Below are positions 31,651-38,849 of a stretch of 42,100 bases of DNA, in pieces. Under the pieces are notes generated by a model. It saw only the letters and a program-made list of their open reading frames with translations. It did no database searches and was not told the DNA's origin. Made by a program: the position numbers and the translations under genes. The DNA is from Pseudonocardia sp. CNS-139 (GTDB lineage: Bacteria; Actinomycetota; Actinomycetes; Mycobacteriales; Pseudonocardiaceae). The stretch lies in the NCBI GenBank assembly GCA_001942415.1, contig MKJX01000207.1:1-42100 (forward strand), given 5' to 3'. Numbering within the stretch: the stretch's first letter is position 1; every line of letters begins with the position of its first letter.

Positions 31651-31752
31651 GTCGCGGTCGCCGAGATCGCGCAGGTCGTTGGCGCGTCCCGAGCGACGAT
31701 CTATCGGGCCTCGCTCGGAGCGACACATGACCCGGTCCGCATCCCCCCGTGA
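31651..31752 (+). pseudogene. Remnant of a second resolvase C-terminal HTH
   Basis: One plus frame reads VAVAEIAQVVGASRATIYRA then SLGATHDPVRIPP and stop. This parallels VADIADIVGVGRSTLYRALG of the intact resolvase about 600 bp upstream, but without the catalytic domain. It suggests that a related recombinase gene was deleted or recombined here. Confidence 0.5.
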
Positions 31753-31839
31753 TCAGCTACACCAGGGGGAGCTCGATCTCGACGCGCGCCCACGAGGAGT
31801 CCCGGCCGACGACCCGCCCGATGCCAGGAGGACCAGCCC

Positions 31840-32444
31840 ATGCCGTCCGGAACCCGTACGCGGCTCGCCATCGCGGCCACGGCGGTGATCCTGTTGACCG
31901 CCTGCACGCCCATCTCGTTCACCTCGCCGGCGCTCACCTCTCCAGGTCAGCAGGCGCCGTACGACCGCGACGAGTTCGGCGACGGCTGGTCCGACGTCGA
32001 CGGCGACTGCCAGGACACCCGGCAGGAGATCCTCATCCGGGCCTGATCGACGTCACGCTGACCAGGGACGGCTGCGATGTCGCGGCCGGGCAGCTGGTCG
32101 ACCTGTACACCGGGACAAGGATCGCGTTCCAGCGCGGGCAAGACACCAGCGACGACGTGCAGATCGACCACGTCATCCCGCTGGCGTACGCGTGGCGGGC
32201 TGGGGCCTGGCAGTGGACCGCCGGGCGGCGGGAAGCGTTCGCCAACGACCCGGCCGAGCTGCGGGCGGTCGACGGGCCGACGAACAACGCCAAGAGCGAC
32301 CGGGGCCCGTCCCGCTGGCTTCCGCCGAACCCTGCTGCGCACTGCGAGTACGCGGCGAGCTGGAGGGACCTGGCCGGCATCTACTCGCTCGAACTCGACC
32401 CAGCCGACGCTGAGACGATCACCGCGGTACTCGCCGGGTGCTGA
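31840..32444 (+). CDS. Secreted lipoprotein HNH nuclease, GmrSD/DUF1524-like (frame change)
   Basis: The composite protein is about 201 residues. A lipoprotein signal ends in the lipobox LLTACTP, predicting Cys acylation and surface anchoring. YDRDEFGDGWSDVDGDCQDT precedes one missing base near 32042, after which LIDVTLTRDGCDVAAGQLVD and the DUF1524 HNH core follow: VQIDHVIPLAYAWRAGAWQW (the DHV motif, with metal-binding Asp-His), FANDPAELRAVDGPTNNAKS and WLPPNPAAHCEYAASW. This family are extracellular or restriction-type endonucleases. AGGAGGACC precedes the ATG. Confidence 0.88.
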
Positions 32445-32445
32445 T

Positions 32446-32472
32446 CTTCGTACGGAGAATCTCCATACGAAG
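32446..32472 (+). terminator. Hairpin terminator after the HNH nuclease gene
   Basis: CTTCGTACGGAGA (32446-32458) pairs with TCTCCATACGAAG (32460-32472) with one mismatch, starting 2 nt after the stop codon. Confidence 0.75.
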
Positions 32473-32603
32473 GCGGATGGACGTCCGCATGCCCGGTCAG
32501 AACCGCCGCGATAGACCGAGGCAGGGCATAACACCTCACGAGGTCAATCCGAGACAGACCTCACATCACGCAGGAATTCGTCCGGCAAGATCGGGGGACG
32601 ACC

Positions 32604-33092
32604 ATGGGGATCCTCGATGCACTCGCGAACATCGTCAGCGGAAGCGGGAAGCAGACCATTCAGATCCAGTTCGAGGAAGGCGAGGTCGAGCGGGCGCGGG
32701 TCACAGCGTCCTGGAACCCAGGGACTCTCAAGTCGGTCGGCGGCGATCTCGTACTCACCAACCGTCGGCTCATCTTCACCCCGCTCGACGTCCGGGATGT
32801 CGTCGAGGTCTTGACCTGGGGCCTGGGCAAGGCCGGTGCACCAGAGGCGGTCACGGGCCTTCCGAGCAAGATCGGCGGCGTGGTGTCTCAGCATGTCATT
32901 GCGGGCAGCACGTCGATCGTCTCCGGCCGGGACGCCGCCCTGAACAGGCCTCCGACCGTCTTCATCCGCAGCACCGACGGCGCGCAGGTCGAGATCGGCA
33001 TCCTTGCGGAGCGCACCAGCATGAACATCTCGCCCAAGAACCCTCCGGTCCGCGAGGCGTTTATCGCAGCTGTGAGGGCCGAACTCGGCTGA
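32604..33092 (+). CDS. PH/GRAM-like domain protein
   Basis: A 162-residue protein, MGILDALANIVSGSGKQTIQ. The fold cue is VERARVTASWNPGTLKSVGG followed by DLVLTNRRLIFTPLDVRD: the LTNRRLIF strand-turn is the hallmark of bacterial PH and GRAM-like domains. The later strands PTVFIRSTDGAQVEIGILAE and a final helix EAFIAAVRAEL complete the barrel. ATG at 32604 has a GGGGGA site. Such domains bind proteins or membranes. A second PH protein lies just downstream. Confidence 0.75.
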   Translation: MGILDALANIVSGSGKQTIQIQFEEGEVERARVTASWNPGTLKSVGGDLVLTNRRLIFTPLDVRDVVEVLTWGLGKAGAPEAVTGLPSKIGGVVSQHVIAGSTSIVSGRDAALNRPPTVFIRSTDGAQVEIGILAERTSMNISPKNPPVREAFIAAVRAELG

Positions 33093-33331
33093 GAAGGCCG
33101 TGGGCTCCGCACCCAGATCCAGCTTGCGCAAGCGATCTGTCACCGGCAGTAACGCGGACACTCCGGGCGCGAGTACACCCGCGTGGCGCCTTGGGAGTAC
33201 GCGCTACGGGGCGCGTTGGCGGATCGCCGTCGCGCTCGCGACCTTGGGTCTCGTCCGAACGGATCTGTCGACCCATTGATCCTCCGCGCTAGCGTCCACT
33301 CCCCCTGCTCGGTCTGACGAACGGAGTGAAC
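33093..33331. promoter_or_regulatory. Spacer between the two PH-domain genes, with a candidate promoter
   Basis: A 239-bp spacer without a gene. TCGACC (33268-33273) and TAGCGT (33290-33295), spaced by 16 bp, form a plausible promoter for the gene at 33332. No hairpin stands out. Confidence 0.35.
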
Positions 33332-33709
33332 GTGGGTCTTCTCGACGGCATCATGGGGAACGCCTCCCGGCTCGACCCGGCCAACGCCGCTCGCGAGTAC
33401 GGGCGGCTCCTCGGGCGCGGCGAGCAAGTGCAGGCCGCCTACCAACTCGTGCGCGACGCGTTCATCTTCACCGACCGCCGGCTGATCATGGTGGACAAGC
33501 AGGGTATGACCGGGCGGAAAGTCGAGTACCACACCGTGCCGTACCGGGCGATCACGCACTTCAGTGTGGAGACGGCGGGCACGTTCGACCTCGACGCCGA
33601 GTTGAAGATCTGGCTGTCGGGCAGCGCGTCGCCGATCTGCAAGCAGTTCGGGAAGGGCGTCGACGTGTACGAGGTGCAGGCCGTTCTCACCCACTACGTG
33701 GCGAAGTAG
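33332..33709 (+). CDS. Bacterial PH-domain protein (YvbH/DUF1696-like)
   Basis: A 125-residue protein. I chose GTG at 33332 (MGLLDGIMGNASRLDPANAA) because ACGGAG sits 5 nt upstream; GTG at 33326 is in frame. The domain reads EYGRLLGRGEQVQAAYQLVR, DAFIFTDRRLIMVDKQGMTG and KVEYHTVPYRAITHFSVETA, ending CKQFGKGVDVYEVQAVLTHY. This is the bacterial PH (bPH) family almost from end to end. It is a cytoplasmic protein of unknown function, often stress-linked. It abuts the truncated minus-strand gene. Confidence 0.9.
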   Translation: MGLLDGIMGNASRLDPANAAREYGRLLGRGEQVQAAYQLVRDAFIFTDRRLIMVDKQGMTGRKVEYHTVPYRAITHFSVETAGTFDLDAELKIWLSGSASPICKQFGKGVDVYEVQAVLTHYVAK

Positions 33710-33711
33710 GG

Positions 33712-34075
33712 GCAGGCTCCCCTCAGCGCGAGCCTCGGCCAGTGCCTCCTCGAACTGCTCGTCCGAGATCCCATCCGTCATTGCGTAGGTCTCGACCGTC
33801 TGCTTCGCAGAGACCAGGAAGTCCTTCGGCGACACCTTGTTCTCCTGGGGAACCAGGTGTGAACTGCGCCGCTCCCGATACTCGAACCGGCCACCGTTCT
33901 CCGACTGCCGACGGATCACGCCAGCCTCCTGGCCGTTGCGGATCGCGACGCCGATGCCGCGCTCATGACGCTTCCCGACAGCGGGGACCCTTCTTCCCGG
34001 CGCCGGGAAGAAGCCCCGGTCAGGGGGCGTGACCGGACGAGTCGAGGCCACACTCTGCCCTGTCGCGGACTTCAT
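33712..34075 (-). pseudogene. Element gene truncated at its 3' end
   Basis: The minus-strand frame begins MKSATGQSVASTRPVTPPDR and contains KRHERGIGVAIRNGQEAGVI, FEYRERRSSHLVPQENKVSP and TDGISDEQFEEALAEARAEG. In related element proteins the last motif continues as GNLSRANVVRK. Here it breaks at GSLP and runs antisense into the PH gene, so the native 3' end appears to be lost at about 33712-33720. These proteins are common near replication or partition genes of actinomycete elements. Their function is unclear. Confidence 0.55.
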
Positions 34076-34245
34076 GGTGCGACTTGCACCCTGATCTCGC
34101 TGCTACACGGCGTCGGCGATAACGATCTTGGTGCGCGCAATCTGCGTACGAACGCTTCCCGGCAAAGGAGACCGTCCCCTCCGCCTAGCAGGTGTTCGGC
34201 AGCAGAATCCGTTGTTGGACCCCGTCCTTCACCAGCACCTGGTGC

Positions 34246-34473
34246 TCAAGATGGAGGGCTAAGGAGATCCGCGACCGCTTTGCCGACGTCGATGCCGCGC
34301 AGCTCGGCCACCTGCTCCAGTGCCTCCGCGCACAGGTCGGCCAGCACGCCGAGCACCTCCGCGACCTCCCTGGGGTCGAGCCGGGCCGCCGCGCGCTCCG
34401 CGAGCAGCCACGCGGTGGCAGGCCGCTCGACCGCGGCGACCAGCAACTCCTCAGCCAGCCGCTCCGGCGACAT
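34246..34473 (-). CDS. Small hypothetical protein, last gene of the replication operon
   Basis: A 75-residue protein from ATG at 34473: MSPERLAEELLVAAVERPAT, then AWLLAERAAARLDPREVAEV and LEQVAELRGIDVGKAVADLL. It is helical and acidic. The start overlaps the preceding stop (TGATG). Downstream, 34076-34245 holds no gene I can support. Confidence 0.6.
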   Translation of the reverse strand: MSPERLAEELLVAAVERPATAWLLAERAAARLDPREVAEVLGVLADLCAEALEQVAELRGIDVGKAVADLLSPPS

Positions 34474-34730
34474 CAGCCGGCCGTCCGGGGCCCGAACCGC
34501 CGATCCATCCGCAGCCGAGGCTGCTCCCCCTGCGGGACACCGTGCTCGGCGCGGCACAACACGATGTCCACGGCCGTGACCTCCTCCAACGGGATGCCGA
34601 GCAGCGTCGCCACCATCGTCCGCCGCTCCAACTCCCACCGCGCCAACTCCGCGCGGTGAACTGCGCGGGCACGCTCGAACCCGCGGCGGATCTGCGCCTC
34701 AGCCCACCTGCGGCGCGCAGCCTCCCTCAC
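34473..34730 (-). CDS. Small basic hypothetical protein
   Basis: An 85-residue protein from GTG at 34730: VREAARRRWAEAQIRRGFER, ELARWELERRTMVATLLGIP and VTAVDIVLCRAEHGVPQGEQ. A basic N-terminal helix is followed by a compact helical part. The start is uncertain because the frame stays open to 34793 and no strong ribosome site is visible. Confidence 0.5.
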   Translation of the reverse strand: MREAARRRWAEAQIRRGFERARAVHRAELARWELERRTMVATLLGIPLEEVTAVDIVLCRAEHGVPQGEQPRLRMDRRFGPRTAG

Positions 34731-34915
34731 CTGCGCGCCCGCCCGCCATGCGCGACACACACCGACCCGCCGACGATCGCGAACGCCCGGCACAGCTCCC
34801 CCGTCCTCGACCGGCGGGCGCTACACCGGCGAGCCGGCCGAACCCGCGCCACCTCACACCACCATCGCCGGAAGGGACACGGCGAAGGGTCCAAGCCTGC
34901 GAGACGAGGCCATGG

Positions 34916-35203
34916 TCAACGGGTCTCCCGTACCCACTCCCGAACCGCCTCGTCCAGTTCGAAGGGGCCGGCGCCCTGCAGCCGGCAGAACGACTCGATG
35001 GCCTCAGCCCGACCCATCGCCAGACAGCAGGCGAGGCCGACGAGCGAGTCGACCCCCTGCCCGGCGAGGACCCTGCGGATCACCACCTCGACAGCGGCCA
35101 GGTCGAAGGAAGGCGCGGCGGGTGGCGTCAGCGCGGCGAGCGTGGCGTCGTCAGCGGCGTCGACAACCTGGTCGGTGAACCACGGCGGGCCCGTCGCGAT
35201 CAT
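34916..35203 (-). CDS. Hypothetical protein
   Basis: A 95-residue acidic protein, MIATGPPWFTDQVVDAADDA, with VEVVIRRVLAGQGVDSLVGL and LQGAGPFELDEAVREWVRET. Its start overlaps the upstream stop by 4 nt. It is probably a small helical accessory protein. Not recognised. A gap of ~185 nt without a supported gene follows. Confidence 0.6.
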   Translation of the reverse strand: MIATGPPWFTDQVVDAADDATLAALTPPAAPSFDLAAVEVVIRRVLAGQGVDSLVGLACCLAMGRAEAIESFCRLQGAGPFELDEAVREWVRETR

Positions 35204-35763
35204 GGGAGCCCCTTCGTCTGCTTCTGGATGAGGGCGGTGCGTTCGGTGCTGTCCATCTCGTCGATCAGCTGGGCGAGCTCGGCGACGGCGGCGTCGATGT
35301 CCGCGGTGGCGTGGGTGACCCTCGCGGCGGCCTTCACTGGCGCGTCGAGCCCCAGCAACCGGGCCCGCCGCTCCTGGATTCGGAGCAGCCGGTCGACCGC
35401 CGCCAGCACCGGCATGTCGTCCCGCAGCGGTAGCCCGTCAGGGCCGAGCACGAGCCGGCCCGCCGACGCGACGAGGTGTTCGCGGTCGAGGACGGCGTGC
35501 GCCTGCCGGGCGAGCGCGTCGAGCCGGTCCAGCTCCAGCTGGATCAGTTCCTGCGCGGGTTCCTGCACGACCTCGGCGAGGGCCCGCTGCACGGCGCGGC
35601 GGGCGTTCGACGCGTCGGTGTAGCCGATCTGCGCCGCGATCTGGGCGTACGTGTACCCGGAACTCCGGAGGCGGCAGGCTTCGGCGTCCCGCTCGGCGGT
35701 GTCGACCTCCCGGACGAAGCGGCCGTTCCCGGCCCGGGATTGGCCACGGCCTGGTGTGGTCAT
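35200..35763 (-). CDS. HTH protein, terminase-small-subunit-like
   Basis: A 187-residue protein from ATG at 35763 (GRGQSRAGNGRFVREVDTAE). The HTH is CRLRSSGYTYAQIAAQIGYT with DASNARRAVQRALAEVVQE, followed by a long helix LIQLELDRLDALARQAHAVL and LLRIQERRARLLGLDAPV. This arrangement resembles small terminase or related DNA-binding proteins of actinophages, but no large terminase is present, so it may serve replication or regulation here. It overlaps its downstream neighbour by 4 nt. Confidence 0.65.
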   Translation of the reverse strand: MTTPGRGQSRAGNGRFVREVDTAERDAEACRLRSSGYTYAQIAAQIGYTDASNARRAVQRALAEVVQEPAQELIQLELDRLDALARQAHAVLDREHLVASAGRLVLGPDGLPLRDDMPVLAAVDRLLRIQERRARLLGLDAPVKAAARVTHATADIDAAVAELAQLIDEMDSTERTALIQKQTKGLP

Positions 35764-35765
35764 GG

Positions 35766-36134
35766 CTACATCCATCCCTCGGGGACGATGACGCGCGGCG
35801 GCTGATGGCCAGCGCGGCGGAACGCGGCGGCCGAGTTCTCCCACGCGAGCCGGTTCTGTTCACGGCTTCGCTGCCGTGCCTCGGCTTGGCGGGCGGAGGC
35901 GGTGAGCGACTCGCGCTCGGCTTCGGTGACGACGAGCATGCCGGCGAGTTCGGCGATGGTCTCGATCGCGGAGGCTGCTGCTGCGGCGGCACGGTGGGGT
36001 CCGAGCCTCGCGGCAGCGGCGGTGATGCCGGCGTGGTCGAGGCCGCCGGCGAGGGCTGCGGCGAGGAGTTCCGCGGCGTCGTCACCGCCGGATTCCTGGA
36101 GCTGGGCGGCGTAACGCTGTTCGAGCGGGTTCAT
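35766..36134 (-). CDS. Hypothetical helical protein
   Basis: A 122-residue protein from ATG at 36134 with a GGAAGG site: MNPLEQRYAAQLQESGGDDA, LLAAALAGGLDHAGITAAAA, then AETIAEL-like helices and the basic tail NRLAWENSAAAFRRAGHQPP. It is Ala-rich and helical. Similar operon-position proteins in actinophages are unnamed. Its start overlaps the upstream stop by 4 nt. Confidence 0.6.
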   Translation of the reverse strand: MNPLEQRYAAQLQESGGDDAAELLAAALAGGLDHAGITAAAARLGPHRAAAAAASAIETIAELAGMLVVTEAERESLTASARQAEARQRSREQNRLAWENSAAAFRRAGHQPPRVIVPEGWM

Positions 36135-36634
36135 GCGGGGGCCTTCCTCGGCGGGTGTTCGTGGACGATGGCGATGACGTCGGCTTCGGTGAGCCGGCCG
36201 CGGGTTTGGAGCGCAGCTGCGGTGACGGCGATGGCGGCGGCGTGGCGGGTAACCAGCCGGTCGGCTGCCCGCCACATGTCGATGGCCGCGTCTGGGTTGA
36301 GGCCGTCGGCGACGTGGTGGGCGATGTCGAGGTCCCGGGCGCCGCACGAGCCGGCGAGGATCTCGACGTCGACCCCGAGGACGCGGGACTCGGCGAGCAT
36401 CCCTGCGAGCAGCGCGGCCACGTACGGGAGCCGGCGTCGGAGTGCCTGCGCGGTGTCGCCACGGACCTGGCCTTGTACGGCGCCGACGTGCCCGGTGGGG
36501 TCGCGCATCTCGGCTTGGTGGCCGACGAGGACGTCGGTGAACCGGATGCCGGCGGCGGCGAGTCCGACGGCGTGCGCGGCCTCGTGGGTGGCGACGCCGG
36601 TGCGGAGGATCTCGTCGAGGTCGGCGGCGGTCAT
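36131..36634 (-). CDS. Stand-alone M41-like HEXXH metallopeptidase domain
   Basis: A 167-residue protein. VATHEAAHAVGLAAAGIRF contains HEXXH in the form HEAAH, matching the FtsH peptidase HEAGHA region. About 75 residues later AGSCGARDLDIAHHVADGL matches the FtsH segment bearing the third zinc ligand (Asp). No AAA ATPase domain is attached. Zinc proteolysis is therefore plausible, but the substrate is unknown. ATG at 36634 overlaps the upstream stop, and the gene sits in the middle of the replication operon. Confidence 0.7.
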   Translation of the reverse strand: MTAADLDEILRTGVATHEAAHAVGLAAAGIRFTDVLVGHQAEMRDPTGHVGAVQGQVRGDTAQALRRRLPYVAALLAGMLAESRVLGVDVEILAGSCGARDLDIAHHVADGLNPDAAIDMWRAADRLVTRHAAAIAVTAAALQTRGRLTEADVIAIVHEHPPRKAPA

Positions 36635-36926
36635 CGGCGTCCGGATCCGTCGCGGGGGACGTCGCCGTCGCGGCGGCGTTGCCACGCCTGCCCGACGGCC
36701 GGCAGGAGCTCGAAGTCCCTGGACGCTCCGGCCGCATGATGCACCGTGATCAGGTCCGCCGAGCTGAGACTGTCGAGCATCTCGCGCCAGCGGGACGCTC
36801 GGCTGTGGCGATCCGCTTGTATTGGAACTTGATCTTGTCTGAGAAGCCGCTGAGGCCGACGCCGTTCTTCCGCCTCCAGGGCAACGAGTTGCGTTGCGCC
36901 ATCGTGGGCTGCTGCTGCCCGGTCAT
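36631..36926 (-). CDS. Small basic hypothetical protein (frame change)
   Basis: The composite protein is about 98 residues: MTGQQQPTMAQRNSLPWRRK, SGFSDKIKFQYKRIATAE, then after one missing base near 36796 ASRWREMLDSLSSADLITVH, ending QRRRDGDVPRDGSGRR. The strong GGAGGAGGC site supports ATG at 36926. Rich in Lys/Arg, it could bind nucleic acid. Overlaps both neighbours by 4 nt. Confidence 0.6.
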
Positions 36927-37498
36927 GCTGCCTCCTCCGAGTAGTGCAGGCCGTGGCCAAGGCCGTGCGGGAGCGGGCCGTCGAGCTCGGGCCGCGGGAC
37001 CGTGACCCCCGCGCGGTCGGCGAAGGCGGAGAGGTAACCGTCGCGGGCGCGGTACCAGCGCCGGATCTCGGCGCGGACGTACCGGGAGGCGTCGGGGATG
37101 TCCTCGGGGAGTTCGCGGGCAAGCGCACCGATCGCTGTCCACCACTTGCGGAGGTCGTTCGGGCGCCCGGAGCCGGCGGTGGTGTTGGTCGGGAAGGTGC
37201 CGTGGTCGGCGACGTACTGGAGCGCGACCTTCGGCTCCGCGACGGCGGCGACGTACTGCCGGACCACGGCGGCGAGGTGCGGGTCATCGAGCAGCTCGCC
37301 GTACTCGGCCCGCTCGCGGGCCTGGCGCTCGAGCTGCAGGCGTCGGTCTCGGCGGCGTTCGTCGCGGCCGGCCCAGGCGTCGAGGTCAGCGGCGAGTGCG
37401 GCGGGGTCGCCAGCGGCCTCGGCGTCCAGGGCGGCGATCTGGGCCCGGAGGTCGGCAAGGACCGGGTCGTCGCGGTCGAGTTCGGGTGGTGCGGTCAT
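36923..37498 (-). CDS. Hypothetical element protein
   Basis: A 191-residue protein from ATG at 37498, which has GAGGAGAAC upstream. It opens with an acidic helix (VLADLRAQIAALDAEAAGDP), then LQLERQARERAEYGELLDDP, PKVALQYVADHGTFPTNTT and DLRKWWTAIGALARELPEDI. The frame is also open upstream into the zinc-ribbon gene, so the two could be one fused protein. I prefer separate genes because of the ribosome site. Confidence 0.65.
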   Translation of the reverse strand: MTAPPELDRDDPVLADLRAQIAALDAEAAGDPAALAADLDAWAGRDERRRDRRLQLERQARERAEYGELLDDPHLAAVVRQYVAAVAEPKVALQYVADHGTFPTNTTAGSGRPNDLRKWWTAIGALARELPEDIPDASRYVRAEIRRWYRARDGYLSAFADRAGVTVPRPELDGPLPHGLGHGLHYSEEAA

Positions 37499-38040
37499 GC
37501 GGTTCTCCTCGGAAGGGCTGGGTTGATCGTTGAGGGCAGGGTCGTTGGGCGGTACGGACTCGCGTGCCCGTCGCCACCAGCGGGCCATCACGACGGCCCC
37601 CGTGCAGATCTCGCACACCGCGCCGATCAAGGCGGCCGGCGGGACGGAGGCGATGGCGCCGTCGGCGGTGCGGGCGGTGATCGGTGCCCCGGCCGCGATG
37701 ACGGGCACCAGCCCGGCCACGGCACCGCACACGAGGCATGCCGGGTTCGGGGTCGCGGGTGCCGGAGCAAGGCGACGGTGCAGCTGGCGCAGCGCAGCAT
37801 TCGCGGACTGCTGATCAGCCACCACGACGGAGCGGGTGCCTCTGCTCGTAGGTGCGGGCAGCCGTCGATGCCGCGGTGAACGAGTTCGTCCCAGTAGCGC
37901 GCGAGGACGACGGAGCCAGCGGACATCCCTGCGACCGCGTCGAAGCCGCAGTGCAGGGTCACGGCCGTGATCTGGCGGCGAAGGTCCTCGTGGGCGGCCA
38001 GGAGCTGGTCCCGGCGGGCGGTGAGGGCAGGTGCGGTCAT
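37499..38040 (-). CDS. Zinc-ribbon hypothetical protein (frame change; stop not certain)
   Basis: The composite protein is about 180 residues. MTAPALTARRDQLLAAHEDL, LARYWDELVHRGIDGCPHL and ISSPRMLRCASCTVALLR use one frame. One missing base near 37760 restores ATPNPACLVCGAVAGLV and AALIGAVCEICTGAVVMARW. Paired CxxC motifs (CASC, CLVC, CEIC) suggest zinc binding. The second frame has no stop before the next gene's ATG (37498), so the true 3' end is unclear: either a read-through fusion or another base error. Confidence 0.6.
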
Positions 38041-38356
38041 GCGTCCCCCCAAAGGAGGTCGCCGAGGGTACGGCCATCCGCGGTGGGGAGGTCATCGACG
38101 AAGCGCAGCGCCTCCCGCATCCGCGGCCGGGCCTGCTCCTGGTTGGCGAGGGCGTGGAGTTCCTCGTCGACGGTGGCGTCCGCCGGGGCGTAGTAGCCAT
38201 GCCGGCGGATCGCGGGCAGCACCTCACGGCAGAGGTGGTCGAGCTTCACCCGGCACGCGAGCACGTGTTCTTCCAGCCGTCGGCCGGTGGGTCGGCGTCG
38301 AGGGGCTCGGTGCAGAACATCTCGCAACGCGGCGGGTTGCTGGCGCCGGGGGTCAC
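38037..38356 (-). CDS. Hypothetical protein (frame change)
   Basis: The composite protein is about 106 residues from GTG at 38356: VTPGASNPPRCEMFCTEPLD, then after one missing base near 38288 TGRRLEEHVLACRVKLDHLC, AIRRHGYYAPADATVDEELH and ending GRTLGDLLWGDA. CEMFC and further Cys could bind a metal. It overlaps both neighbours by 4 nt. Confidence 0.6.
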
Positions 38357-38618
38357 TCGGTGCTCCAGTCGGCGCAGGAGGCCAACGCGCAGTTCGTCCA
38401 CAGCGTGCTGTCGACGCCGGCGGCCCGGACGCGCGCGAGGAGCAGTTCGGCGAGGAAGAGCACGACGTCCTCGATGTCGATGCCGTCCTCGGCGGCATCC
38501 GGACAGCGAGTGCGGCGTCGGTGCGGTTGCCGCGATCGAGGTGGGCGACCGCGGCGAGCGCGAGCCGCCGGGCGGCGATGGTTGCCGGGTCGGGCTGGTT
38601 CTGAGGGGCGAGAGTCAT
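38353..38618 (-). CDS. Small hypothetical protein (frame change)
   Basis: The composite protein is about 88 residues: MTLAPQNQPDPATIAARRLA with LDRGNRTDAALAVR, then after one missing G near 38502 DAAEDGIDIEDVVLFLAELL and TLWTNCALASCADWSTE. It is helical and acidic in its second half. ATG at 38618 follows GGAGACCC. Function unknown. Confidence 0.6.
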
Positions 38619-38708
38619 CGGGTCTCCTGCGGTTGGGAGTGAGGTCCGGAAGGGCTTCGGAGGGAAGAGCCCCGGGTAGATGTGCAAGCGGGCTGCCGCC
38701 GTCGGGCG

Positions 38709-38849
38709 TCACCGCTGCTCGTCCTCCTCGGGGCTGTCGCCATCGGGGTAGGCGCACGACGGGCAGTAGCCGGGTTCGATGAGTCGCTCTGCGGGATGTC
38801 GGCAGCGGAGGCAGTGGGGGTTGAGTGAGGCGCCTGCCGGTGTCAGCAC
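38709..38849 (-). CDS. 46-residue zinc-ribbon protein
   Basis: GTG at 38849 overlaps the stop of the AAA ATPase gene (GTGCTGA). The protein, LTPAGASLNPHCLRCRHPAE and LIEPGYCPSCAYPDGDSPEE, has CxxC...CxxC spacing of a classic treble-clef/ribbon zinc site. It is a short gene, but the motif and coupled start make it credible. It may associate with the upstream ATPase. Confidence 0.6.
   Translation of the reverse strand: MLTPAGASLNPHCLRCRHPAERLIEPGYCPSCAYPDGDSPEEDEQR

Noticed and set aside
33140..33711. Extension of the minus-strand element gene through the PH-domain gene
   Set aside because: Antisense to a well-supported PH domain; the protein pattern is lost after about 33715, so only 33712-34075 is kept.
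35200..35763. Phage terminase module
   Set aside because: Only a small HTH protein is present; no large terminase, portal or capsid gene follows, so a packaging module is not supported.
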